In this document: in pieces, positions 1 through 6,846 of the stretch | How positions within the stretch are numbered: position 1 is the stretch's first letter | Layout: every line of letters begins with the position of its first letter | Source of the DNA: Bacillota bacterium | GTDB lineage: Bacteria; Bacillota; Clostridia; Acetivibrionales; JANLFN01 | Assembly (NCBI GenBank): GCA_023397675.1 | Contig: JAEWTV010000013.1 | Location: forward strand, 1-13,654 | DNA: 13,654 bases | Direction: 5' to 3' | Program-made: the position numbers and the translations under genes | Notes under the pieces: generated by a model | Database searches by the model: none | What the model saw: the letters and a program-made list of their open reading frames with translations, nothing else | What the model was told of the DNA's origin: nothing

Positions 1-1433
1 TTCATAAATCCATGTTTGCTCATAAACTTAACATTTTCAGTTGCCCACCCTGAAACCTGCTTTGAATCGGAAAAACTAGGAGACCCGGCAGTTGATAAAT
101 CAGCATCCGGTGCTATTGCTTTAACTGAGCGGTAAATCATGGCAGCAACCTGCTCACGATTAGTTAAATCTTTTGGTGAAAAGAGCTTTTTTGCCAAATC
201 TGTACCAGCAACAATATTCAGATTGTATGCTTTAAAAATCTCAGTATTCTGTGTATCCACAAAAGTATTGGCATCAGCAGGGACTGCTGTCTTTCCTGTA
301 TATTTTTCATAAAGCTTTATTGCTACTTCAGCAAATTCCTCACGGGTTATAGGACCCGACATGTTGTCTTTTATTTTATCTGTTATAAAGCCATATTTCT
401 GTGCCTTATTCAATTCCGGAAGTGCCCATGAGCTTGCTCCTCTGAAGGCAGGCATGCCATGTGAAATAACATTTGAGAATGGTGAATAAACAGTACCTGA
501 TTTACCCGCTACAGGATAATATTCATAGTCAAATGTATACCGGAACTTTACTTCATATACCGCAGCATCGGTATTTTCGACTTCTTTAAAGTAATCGTTT
601 GCTTCTACAGTAAACTTCTCCTTCATCCATAAGTAATCGCCTGCATCTACCCATTCTCCGCCGTTCACCCTGATCCATACATCGGTGAACACTCTTTCAT
701 TTGAAATACTGTTGAGCTTCTGAATATCACTATGGGCTTTGTCGGCTGTAAATTCAAGGTATGGTTTTCCATCAACTTCTTTTTTCAGTTCAACAGATAA
801 CAGAGATGGAGCATGGTTTATAAGCTTAGCCGGGTCTTCCACCTTCTGACTGTTACTGTAGGATACTTCTGAAGACCAAGGTGATTTATAACTGATGTTT
901 TCTGATGTATTATCATTATAGAAGTCTACTGCAAAGCGGGCACGAAAATAGATTTTATGACTGTCAAAATATGATCCGCCTCCAGGCAAAGCACCATCCG
1001 GAAAGACTTCACTAAATTGATAATCAGCAGCATGAATAGCTGAAGACCATGTTCCATCCTCGGCATTAAAGGCTACATAACTTTGAGGCACCCATTCTTC
1101 GTAACCTGGTAATTCGGATCTCCACTTTCCGTTATCTATCTTATAATCCCACTCCTGACCAACATTAAGGCTGTTGTATCCGGAAGAAGCAAGTATACTG
1201 TCATCACCGCCTATATCTGCCTGCAAAAGCGAACGCACCTCATCTGAAGAATGAATCGTTATGTCAAAGCCCCATCTGCCGGTATCTTTAATGTCGTCTC
1301 CAAAGACTACTCCGGGGTTTTGAGGTGCACCATAACTTGTCGGTGGAGTATAGCCTGCTGCGAATGTTGTTACGGGGAATATGCACAATACCATAATCAT
1401 GCATAATACAAATGATGTAATACGATTTCTCAT
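1..1433 (-). CDS. Secreted S-layer homology (SLH) domain protein, 3' end outside the window
   Basis: The open frame starts at ATG 1433 and runs off the left edge, giving about 477 residues without the C-terminus. GGAGGT sits 9 bases before the ATG. Residues 1-26 form a signal peptide: basic MRNR, a hydrophobic core, then a TTFAAG cleavage region. Residues from about 30 to 325 are rich in Trp, Tyr, Ser and Asp; I recognise no enzymatic domain there. From about residue 330 come SLH repeats: one around KAQKYGFITDKI with ITREEFAEVAIKLY, a second around FKAYNLNIVAGT with LTNREQVAAMIYRA, and a third starting at FSDSKQVSGWATENV that is cut. SLH triplets normally anchor exported proteins to pyruvylated secondary wall polymer, so the product probably sits on the cell surface as a structural or binding protein. 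No clear promoter was found in the 210-base leader region. Confidence 0.9.
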   Translation of the reverse strand, partial: MRNRITSFVLCMIMVLCIFPVTTFAAGYTPPTSYGAPQNPGVVFGDDIKDTGRWGFDITIHSSDEVRSLLQADIGGDDSILASSGYNSLNVGQEWDYKIDNGKWRSELPGYEEWVPQSYVAFNAEDGTWSSAIHAADYQFSEVFPDGALPGGGSYFDSHKIYFRARFAVDFYNDNTSENISYKSPWSSEVSYSNSQKVEDPAKLINHAPSLLSVELKKEVDGKPYLEFTADKAHSDIQKLNSISNERVFTDVWIRVNGGEWVDAGDYLWMKEKFTVEANDYFKEVENTDAAVYEVKFRYTFDYEYYPVAGKSGTVYSPFSNVISHGMPAFRGASSWALPELNKAQKYGFITDKIKDNMSGPITREEFAEVAIKLYEKYTGKTAVPADANTFVDTQNTEIFKAYNLNIVAGTDLAKKLFSPKDLTNREQVAAMIYRSVKAIAPDADLSTAGSPSFSDSKQVSGWATENVKFMSKHGFM

Positions 1434-1591
1434 AATCTTCTGACCTCCATAAACTTTATTTAATTTTTATTTCATAGCTGTAAAATAAAAGACGTTCACC
1501 TATCATACAATAACAATTTCATCTTAATGAAAAAAAGATATCTTTAATAGTTGATTTATTATTAAGAATAGTAAAAATAGTACTTTTTTAA

Positions 1592-1629
1592 TAAAACAAA
1601 AGCAGACTTTCAGATAAGTGAAAGCCTGC
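1592..1629 (-). terminator. Intrinsic terminator after the PAS-AraC gene
   Basis: On the minus strand GCAGGCTTTC pairs with GAAAGTCTGC (one G-U pair) around an 8-base loop and is followed by TTTTGTTTTA. It lies 15 bases after the stop codon at 1645. The rest of 1434-1644 is AT-rich leader of the SLH gene with no recognised element. Confidence 0.85.
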
Positions 1630-1644
1630 CCAGTATAAAAAACC

Positions 1645-2421
1645 TTATTGTTTGGCAGTGTTTCTGTATTGGGATGGAGAGAAACCTACTTTATCTTTGA
1701 ATACTTTTGCCATATGACCATTATAGTCCGAACCACAAGCAGCAAAAGCTTGAGAAACAGAAAGGTTGGAATCAAGTAAACATTCTTTAATTTTATTTAT
1801 TTTGAGATTAATATAATAATCATGAGGTGTCATACCTGTATGTTTTTTAAACAGACTAATGAAATGAGTTTTGCTTAAGCCTGCTGCCCGTGCTGATTCA
1901 CTCATATTAAAAGCGTCCTTCCAGTGATTTTCAATATATTCTTCCGCTTTTAAAATTTCATTTTTACCTCGGTATACCCTTCTATCAATTAATAACACTA
2001 TTACATAAGATATATTCTTATCACTATCCGTTATGGGGAATATTGTAATATCCTGATATACCGCCTCCAGATTGAAATCCTGTTGATTAAAACGTTTGGC
2101 TATTTCCCCCAAAGGCACTTTTATATCGTGCATAAAAATATTTTCACCTTTAAAAGCCAGTTTTATTTCATTAATTATACCTGCATTTATTATAAAGGGT
2201 TCGTTAAGAATATTAAATTTACCGATTACAGAACCAAGGTCTGCAATCATAAATTCCCTTTTCATTGACTGATTAATGGAAACCAGAGTCCCACTATGAT
2301 CATAAATAAGAATTGGGTACGGGAAAAGCTCAATAATCTTTGTAAATAATTCTTCATTTATAACAGAAGATTGAAACAGCTTCATAATACTGCCCTGCTT
2401 ATTCTGGATATTTTCCTTCAA
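1645..2421 (-). CDS. PAS-domain AraC-family transcriptional regulator
   Basis: I place the start at TTG 2421 (258 aa) because GGAGGGA lies 7 bases upstream of it. The frame is open 10 codons further, to a TTG at 2451, but that longer start would put the ribosome binding site inside the gene. Residues about 25-135 look like a PAS sensor: the opening INEELFTKIIELFPYPILIYDHSGTL is typical, followed by a sheet segment ending ISYVIVLLIDRR. Residues about 156-256 are a two-helix-turn-helix AraC DNA-binding domain (LSKTHFISLFKKHTGMTPHDYY and the closing KVFKDKVGFSPSQYR). The protein is therefore probably a one-component regulator that senses a small ligand or redox state in the cytoplasm. Its target is unknown; the adjacent hydrolase and SLH genes are candidates by position only. 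It has its own promoter and terminator. Confidence 0.88.
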   Translation of the reverse strand: MKENIQNKQGSIMKLFQSSVINEELFTKIIELFPYPILIYDHSGTLVSINQSMKREFMIADLGSVIGKFNILNEPFIINAGIINEIKLAFKGENIFMHDIKVPLGEIAKRFNQQDFNLEAVYQDITIFPITDSDKNISYVIVLLIDRRVYRGKNEILKAEEYIENHWKDAFNMSESARAAGLSKTHFISLFKKHTGMTPHDYYINLKINKIKECLLDSNLSVSQAFAACGSDYNGHMAKVFKDKVGFSPSQYRNTAKQ

Positions 2422-2470
2422 GTAACTTCCCTCCAATATAAACTGGTACAATTATGTAAAGCTTCACTAT

Positions 2471-2499
2471 ATTATAATACTTGAAACTTATTATGTAAT
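2471..2499 (-). promoter_or_regulatory. Predicted sigma-A promoter of the PAS-AraC gene
   Basis: On the minus strand ATTACA (2499-2494), a 17-base spacer and a perfect TATAAT (2476-2471) precede the TTG start at 2421 by about 50 bases. The -10 matches fully; the -35 matches 4 of 6. Confidence 0.6.
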
Positions 2500-2542
2500 C
2501 AAGTTCAAACTAATGTTTTTTTCATGTTCAATAACTCTGAAA

Positions 2543-2577
2543 CAAAAAAGCCCTGAGAACATTGAATCCTCAGAGCT
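2543..2577 (-). terminator. Intrinsic terminator after the alpha/beta hydrolase gene
   Basis: Minus strand: AGCTCTGAG and CTCAGGGCT pair around an 11-base loop, followed by TTTTTTG. It lies about 45 bases after the stop at 2621. The plus strand also ends in TTTT, so weak bidirectional activity is possible. Confidence 0.8.
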
Positions 2578-2620
2578 TTTGTAAAAATACCCAACTATCT
2601 CATTTTAACATTAACGCACA

Positions 2621-3409
2621 TTAATTCAATACATTAACCGTACTATTTAAAAAGGGTCTCATTTTTTCAGCTAACTTTTCAGGTACAATAATAGGCATTA
2701 AATGCGCAACACCCTCCATAATAAATAATTGAGAACCTTTTATTTGAGAGTGCAGGAATTCAGAATGCTCCGGCATAGCAAGGATTTCCTTTTCGCCTGT
2801 AGCAATAAGAACAGGCAGTTTAATATTGTTAACTGAGTCTCTTTTATCAAAACCGTCAGCAATCTTGAAATCCTTTACCATAACCTTCTGTGAGGTAATC
2901 ATTTTTTTAAATCCTTTAAGGAAAAAAGAATATGTTCTTGGGTGGAAATAGGAACCTCCCGCTTTAAATAAATACAATTTGCTTATTTTACCTTCTTCTT
3001 CTACCTTTTTCATGAACTTCTTATCTATATTTATTTTTGCACCTGAATTAAGTATTACCAACCTTTTTATCTCAGGAACTTTTTTGAGTGCAAGCTCCAG
3101 ACTGATACACCCTCCCATTGAATGGCCGATACATGTAATGTTATTACCGAAACATTCACTGTTTGATTTTATAAAACTCTCCACTGCTGAGGTATAACCA
3201 CTTACATCTTTAGGTACATCACCACCTGAAAGGTTGTGTCCTGGCAAATCAATTAAAACACACTTATATTCAGGAAGCTGCATTGCTAAAGCCTTCAGAG
3301 CTTCCATGTTTCCGCCTGCTCCGTGGATAAACAGGAGAGTATCGCTGCTGTTTTCATTGCCGATAATTTCGTAGGAAATGCTTGTTATAGAATCTTTTTT
3401 TATTGTCAC
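2621..3409 (-). CDS. Alpha/beta-fold hydrolase (cytoplasmic esterase/lipase type)
   Basis: The start is taken as GTG 3409 (262 aa): GAGGG lies 8 bases before it, and a good promoter (3445-3473) would begin transcription near 3438, downstream of the earlier in-frame TTG at 3457. The fold is clear: the oxyanion loop HGAGG (29-33), DLPGH after strand 4 (54-58), the nucleophile elbow GHSMGG with Ser97, and the final His236 in GVAHLMP. The acid in the strand-7 turn appears as GEKE (Glu206/Glu208) where Asp is usual, so the triad acid needs checking in a structure. A cap region around 135-190 is rich in Lys and aromatic residues. No signal peptide is present. The substrate cannot be told from the sequence; relatives are esterases, lipases, C-C hydrolases and haloperoxidase-like enzymes. 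Confidence 0.88.
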   Translation of the reverse strand: MTIKKDSITSISYEIIGNENSSDTLLFIHGAGGNMEALKALAMQLPEYKCVLIDLPGHNLSGGDVPKDVSGYTSAVESFIKSNSECFGNNITCIGHSMGGCISLELALKKVPEIKRLVILNSGAKINIDKKFMKKVEEEGKISKLYLFKAGGSYFHPRTYSFFLKGFKKMITSQKVMVKDFKIADGFDKRDSVNNIKLPVLIATGEKEILAMPEHSEFLHSQIKGSQLFIMEGVAHLMPIIVPEKLAEKMRPFLNSTVNVLN

Positions 3410-3444
3410 GTTAAATCCCTCACTTTTACTTAAGTTTAGTGGGA

Positions 3445-3473
3445 ATTTTAACACCAATAATAGTGAATTTCAA
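3445..3473 (-). promoter_or_regulatory. Sigma-A promoter with extended -10, alpha/beta hydrolase gene
   Basis: Minus strand: TTGAAA (3473-3468), spacer of exactly 17, TAAAAT (3450-3445), with TGT directly before the -10. It decides the gene start: the TTG at 3457 lies within the promoter spacer, so translation must begin downstream, at GTG 3409. Confidence 0.75.
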
Positions 3474-3520
3474 TAAATGTAATTATTGTTAGCAACATAC
3501 TGCATGAAAGAACAAAAAAA

Positions 3521-3552
3521 GACTAAAAAGAGCGATAGCAACTGCTATCTCT
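3521..3552 (-). terminator. Hairpin with U-tracts, second terminator candidate
   Basis: GATAGC and GCTATC form a perfect 6-bp stem with a 4-base loop, extended imperfectly by AGAG. On the minus strand it is followed by CTTTTTAGTCTTTTTTT. It lies about 85 bases after the methyltransferase stop and behind the stronger hairpin at 3597-3628, so it is probably a backup that protects the next promoter. Confidence 0.55.
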
Positions 3553-3596
3553 TCTACAGATTTTATAGTTAATATCTACAATCAGATTAGGACATT

Positions 3597-3628
3597 AAAA
3601 AGTCTGGATGATAACAACTGGACTTTTT
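3597..3628 (-). terminator. Terminator after the methyltransferase-family gene
   Basis: AAAAAGTC (3597-3604) and GACTTTTT (3621-3628) form an 8-bp stem whose 3' arm supplies the U-tract. It begins 9 bases after the stop codon at 3637. Confidence 0.65.
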
Positions 3629-3636
3629 ATCATATA

Positions 3637-4347
3637 TCACCAAATACCAGGAATAAGACGGCGTTTGACCTTTTTTGTATATTCCCTATATCCTTCAAGG
3701 TTTTGCACTAACTCTTTTTCTTCATCCAGTATACGCAGAATCAGCACAGACAGGAAAAGTACTGCAGGGATTATAGCCCAGTAAGAGCCAAGAGCAAGAG
3801 GTGTAAACAGGTAAAGGATAATGATTGATAAGTACATGGGATGCCTGACCACAGAATATAGTCCGGTTGATATAACTTCCTGCTTTTTTTCTACTTCAAC
3901 GACCCGTGAGGCATAACTGTTTTGTTTAAAAACAAGCAGGATCATAAGATATCCAAACAAAACCATTGCAAAACCAACAAGTTCTATAATTATAGGGAGT
4001 TCAGACCATCCAAATCTAATATCCAAGCCAGGAAGTATGTAAATAAACGGAAAGCATACAAGTGACAGCTTTATGACCAGCTTCTGATTTTTTCTTTTTT
4101 CTTCTGTTTTCATCCTTCTTTCTAGGAACCTGGGGTTTTTCCTCAATGAATACACACCGAAGATTCCCATTGGTATTGCCAAAGTAAGGATATACACCCA
4201 TCCTTCCCAGTACTTAAAAGTCCATGCCGTGATAACAAATATCAGTGCAAGTGAAAGAAACAACACAAAAAAGCGAATCAGCAAAGTCCTTTTGAGTTCT
4301 TTCATATTAACTTCTTCACAAGCTGCCTTTTCCTCCTTTATGCTCAT
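3637..4347 (-). CDS. Isoprenylcysteine carboxyl methyltransferase-like membrane protein
   Basis: 236 aa. About five hydrophobic segments lie near 22-46, 50-68, 90-108, 117-140 and 173-207. The C-terminal half carries the ICMT/PEMT signature: GLYSVVRHPMY (162-172), then after two membrane passes DEEKELVQNLEGYREYTKKVKRRLIPGIW in segments (208-236), with the E-E, GY and Y-V positions that bind S-adenosylmethionine in this family. It is therefore likely an integral-membrane SAM-dependent methyltransferase. Bacterial members mostly lack a proven substrate, and prenylated proteins are not expected here; lipid or small hydrophobic substrates are plausible. ATG 4347 follows a GGGGGG run by about 9 bases, a modest ribosome binding site. 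An internal ATG at codon 15 is possible but has no better site. No convincing promoter was found in 4348-4469, only an unpaired TATAAT. Confidence 0.82.
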   Translation of the reverse strand: MSIKEEKAACEEVNMKELKRTLLIRFFVLFLSLALIFVITAWTFKYWEGWVYILTLAIPMGIFGVYSLRKNPRFLERRMKTEEKRKNQKLVIKLSLVCFPFIYILPGLDIRFGWSELPIIIELVGFAMVLFGYLMILLVFKQNSYASRVVEVEKKQEVISTGLYSVVRHPMYLSIIILYLFTPLALGSYWAIIPAVLFLSVLILRILDEEKELVQNLEGYREYTKKVKRRLIPGIW

Positions 4348-4469
4348 CTTTTAATACCCCCCGCATACATCTTAATTAAGATTATTATATTATTTCTAAC
4401 AGGCTGAACATTCCTGAAAAAGTGCTAAACAATACAATAATTATTACATGGTACTAATGGGGTTACTAA

Positions 4470-5393
4470 TCATATATTATTACTGTACATATATTTTCCG
4501 TCTTTTGTTACTCCTGACTCAAGCAAATACTTCTTAATACCCGAAAGCACAGCACCTTTAGCTAATTTATCCAAATCAAATTCTCCTGTATACGGAACCT
4601 TTTTCTCCAGTTCTTTTAAACTATATCCTTCTTTTAATAATGCAAATTTCATTATCCCGGTCTTCAATGCCTTTTTGGGACAATCATATATGCATTTCGT
4701 ACAAAAGAAGCACTTATCTGAAAAAACAGGCCTTGAGTCCAGCATTTTAACATTACCGCTTGGACAACCTTTTGCGCACAAGCCGCATCCTGTACAATCT
4801 TGCGTTAATGTTATTTTACTGCCGAAGTTCTTAGCTTGCCGTATTTCTGACTTGCCAACCAAAGGCATTATTCTATCTATGAAGTTTGGTTTTAATTTTA
4901 GCCGTATGCCGTTGGATAAGTCATTCACTATTTTTTCTACATTTCCGGGCAAAACTTCAAGGAGCTTTATCGCTAATGGTTCCGGAGTAGGTGTTATCCA
5001 ATTTGCCGGCATTACAATAGTCTTTTCATAAACAATATCAAAACCTTTTTTCTTTAATGTGTTTTTACATTGAACCCTGCTTGCTGTGTTTGGGGTAACT
5101 TCTCCACCGCCTGAATTTGATATAATAACTACAGGTATATTGTTTACAGCTTGCAAGCGTGAAATCCATCTCAGCACAGGAATTGGTGCGTTAAAAGCAT
5201 AGACAGGATATATAATAATCAATAAATCCTCTCTGATTTCATAATTATTTTCATGAGTAACCTGTGTTTTTACCACATTAAGACCCCGTTGGACAATCGC
5301 CTTTTCAAAGCAATCCGCTATCATCGCTGTGTTTCCCGTTCCGGAGAAATATACTATTTTAACAGTATTTATATCCCTTCCATAGCTAAACAT
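4470..5393 (-). CDS. EFR1-family ferrodoxin: flavodoxin domain fused to two [4Fe-4S] clusters
   Basis: 307 aa, probably a soluble electron-transfer protein. Residues 11-160 form a flavodoxin-like domain beginning VKIVYFSGTGNTAM, where SGTGNT (17-22) binds the FMN phosphate; YPVYAFNAP and SNSGGG are the other flavin loops. Residues 198-242 hold two ferredoxin motifs: Cys200/203/206 with Cys210-Pro, and Cys228/231/234 with Cys238-Pro, enough for two [4Fe-4S] clusters. This domain order is that of EFR1 ferrodoxins in anaerobes. The ATG at 5393 has AGGGGG 8 bases upstream. It is transcribed from a consensus promoter overlapped by a TetR-type palindrome, so it is probably repressed until a ligand or stress appears. 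No tetR gene is in the window. The role may be in redox detoxification or reduction of an unknown partner. Confidence 0.9.
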   Translation of the reverse strand: MFSYGRDINTVKIVYFSGTGNTAMIADCFEKAIVQRGLNVVKTQVTHENNYEIREDLLIIIYPVYAFNAPIPVLRWISRLQAVNNIPVVIISNSGGGEVTPNTASRVQCKNTLKKKGFDIVYEKTIVMPANWITPTPEPLAIKLLEVLPGNVEKIVNDLSNGIRLKLKPNFIDRIMPLVGKSEIRQAKNFGSKITLTQDCTGCGLCAKGCPSGNVKMLDSRPVFSDKCFFCTKCIYDCPKKALKTGIMKFALLKEGYSLKELEKKVPYTGEFDLDKLAKGAVLSGIKKYLLESGVTKDGKYMYSNNI

Positions 5394-5446
5394 ATTTGTT
5401 CCCCCTGTCTTCTAGAGAAAATACTCCAAGTAAAATCACCATATAG

Positions 5447-5461
5447 AACCGACCGTCGGTT
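5447..5461. promoter_or_regulatory. TetR-type operator palindrome upstream of the ferrodoxin gene
   Basis: ACCGAC-C-GTCGGT (5448-5460) is a perfect inverted repeat with a single central base, extended by one A/T pair on each side. It starts 9 bases after the -10 box, so it covers roughly +4 to +18 of the transcript. That is a classic repressor position, and the ACCGAC/GTCGGT half-sites are of the kind used by many TetR-family repressors. Confidence 0.75.
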
Positions 5462-5470
5462 TTTATTAAT

Positions 5471-5500
5471 ATTATAATACAGTTTACTACATAATGTCAA
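5471..5500 (-). promoter_or_regulatory. Consensus sigma-A promoter of the ferrodoxin gene
   Basis: Minus strand: perfect TTGACA (5500-5495), 18-base spacer, perfect TATAAT (5476-5471). Both hexamers match 6 of 6, the best promoter in the window. Such a strong promoter next to an operator fits tight repression with high induction. Confidence 0.85.
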
Positions 5501-5540
5501 TTAAATGAATACTCTGACAATCCAATAGTTTGTATAAAGC

Positions 5541-5577
5541 AAAAAAGAACCTAATTGTTTTCACAATTAAGCCCTTT
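5541..5577 (-). terminator. Terminator after the ABC-F/DEAD-box operon and tRNA-Cys-like fragment R1
   Basis: Minus strand: GGGCTTAATTG and CAATTAGGTTC pair (with G-U pairs and mismatches) around TGAAAA, followed by TTTTTTGC. The stem-loop core is nearly identical to the one at 8506-8544, so the two terminators share ancestry. Confidence 0.75.
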
Positions 5578-5632
5578 CATTACTTTTGAGGCGCCATCCA
5601 GATTTAAACTGGAGGGTTAAGGTTGTTACCTG
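5576..5632 (-). repeat. tRNA-Cys 3'-half fragment R1 with flank
   Basis: Compared with 13491-13550, the core GAGGCGCCATCCAGATTT, then AAACTGGAGG, matches the tRNA-Cys acceptor and T-arm with one substitution in 28 bases. A looser match continues to the anticodon loop. The T-stem TCCAG/CTGGA is intact, but the loop reads TTTAAAT instead of TTCAAAT. The TTCATT flank outside the tRNA is also shared. The 5' half of the tRNA is missing, so this is not a tRNA gene. It begins 17 bases after the DEAD-box stop codon and sits just before a terminator. Confidence 0.85.
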
Positions 5633-5649
5633 TCCCCTGATCTCGGATT

Positions 5650-6810
5650 CTATCTTTTCCCGGAGTTTCTTTTAACATCTATAATATTACCCTTATACAT
5701 ATCCTTTGCTATAATATCAATATTTAAAGCCTTTTCAAACTTTCTAACCTGAGCTAATTCCCTTTCCGTAACTATTGATACTGCAACCCCTGCATTTCCG
5801 TTCCTGCCGGTGCGGCCAACCCTATGCAGGTAATCGCCGGGTTGTTCCGGTATATCTAAATTGAAGACATGAGTAATACCCTCTATGTCAAGACCTCTGG
5901 CTGCAATATCTGAGGCTACTAGCAACTGTAGTTTGCCAGACCGGAATTCATCCATCGTCCTTTTACGATCCAGTTTTCTATTTGAACCGTGAACACATTC
6001 AGCTTTAAAACCATGATACTTCAGCTTTTCTGCATAAATCTCCGTATCCCCTATTTTATTGACAAATACAATGGCTTTAGGGGGATTAATTATTCGTACA
6101 AGCTTTCTAAGCACTTCGATTTTATCTCTTTGTTCAGATAAGAAATATATATGTTGAATTGTTGATGGAATTGAAGTGTTTCCTTCCGCTTTTATGACCT
6201 CAGGTTCTTTCATGATATTCCTTGCTTGGGCTTCTGCCTCCTTTGATATGGTCGCAGAGAACATCATAAGCTGTCTTTCATTTAACGTACTCTTTATAAT
6301 CGCCTTAATGTTGTCCAGATTATTATCATCCACAAGTCTGTCAGCCTCATCAAGAATTATAGTTTTAACTGTATGAGCGGTGATCTTCCTTTTTTTTATC
6401 AATTCCAGAATTCTGCCTGATGAGCCAACAATAATATTGGGTTTTTTCTTCAAGGCTTCTATTTGTCTGTCTATATTCACATTGCCTATGATTGGAGTTG
6501 AAGTTACTTTTATCTCCGAGTTTTGAGACAGACGCTCAATTTGCCTTTGTATCTGCATGGCAAGTTCATGTGTAGGCACAAGTATAATTGCCTGCATCTC
6601 TTTGCTTGGAGTACTAATCTTCTCATACAAAGGAAGCAGATATGCCAGAGTTTTTCCCGTTCCGGTTTCAGACTGTGCTATCAAGTCCTTGTTTTTCAGG
6701 GCCTCTGGTATAACTCTTTTCTGTATATCGGTTGGAACGGTTATATTTTCTTTTTTTAGTGCAGTAACCAGTGATGGGTCAATATTCATTTCATTAAACA
6801 ACTCAGTCAT
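5650..6810 (-). CDS. DEAD-box ATP-dependent RNA helicase
   Basis: 386 aa, the compact two-RecA-domain core with a short C-terminal tail. Visible motifs: Q motif (PTDIQ, Gln30), motif I SETGTGKT (47-54), Ia PTHELA (79-84), II DEAD (154-157), III SAT (185-187), V ARGLD (304-308), VI HRVGRTGR (329-336). Motif Ib reads GSSGR where TPGR is usual. It unwinds short RNA duplexes using ATP and in Firmicutes such proteins serve ribosome assembly, RNA turnover and growth in the cold. AAGGAG lies 7 bases before ATG 6810. It begins 36 bases after the stop of the ABC-F gene with no terminator or promoter between, so the two are very likely one operon. A specialised C-terminal RNA-binding domain like that of DbpA is absent. 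Confidence 0.95.
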   Translation of the reverse strand: MTELFNEMNIDPSLVTALKKENITVPTDIQKRVIPEALKNKDLIAQSETGTGKTLAYLLPLYEKISTPSKEMQAIILVPTHELAMQIQRQIERLSQNSEIKVTSTPIIGNVNIDRQIEALKKKPNIIVGSSGRILELIKKRKITAHTVKTIILDEADRLVDDNNLDNIKAIIKSTLNERQLMMFSATISKEAEAQARNIMKEPEVIKAEGNTSIPSTIQHIYFLSEQRDKIEVLRKLVRIINPPKAIVFVNKIGDTEIYAEKLKYHGFKAECVHGSNRKLDRKRTMDEFRSGKLQLLVASDIAARGLDIEGITHVFNLDIPEQPGDYLHRVGRTGRNGNAGVAVSIVTERELAQVRKFEKALNIDIIAKDMYKGNIIDVKRNSGKR

Positions 6811-6846
6811 TACAATCTCCTTCGAAATATATTAAGCTTAATTTAT

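Noticed and set aside
4384..4412. Promoter of the methyltransferase-family gene
   Set aside because: A TATAAT is present on the minus strand but no acceptable -35 or extended -10 accompanies it in AT-rich DNA.
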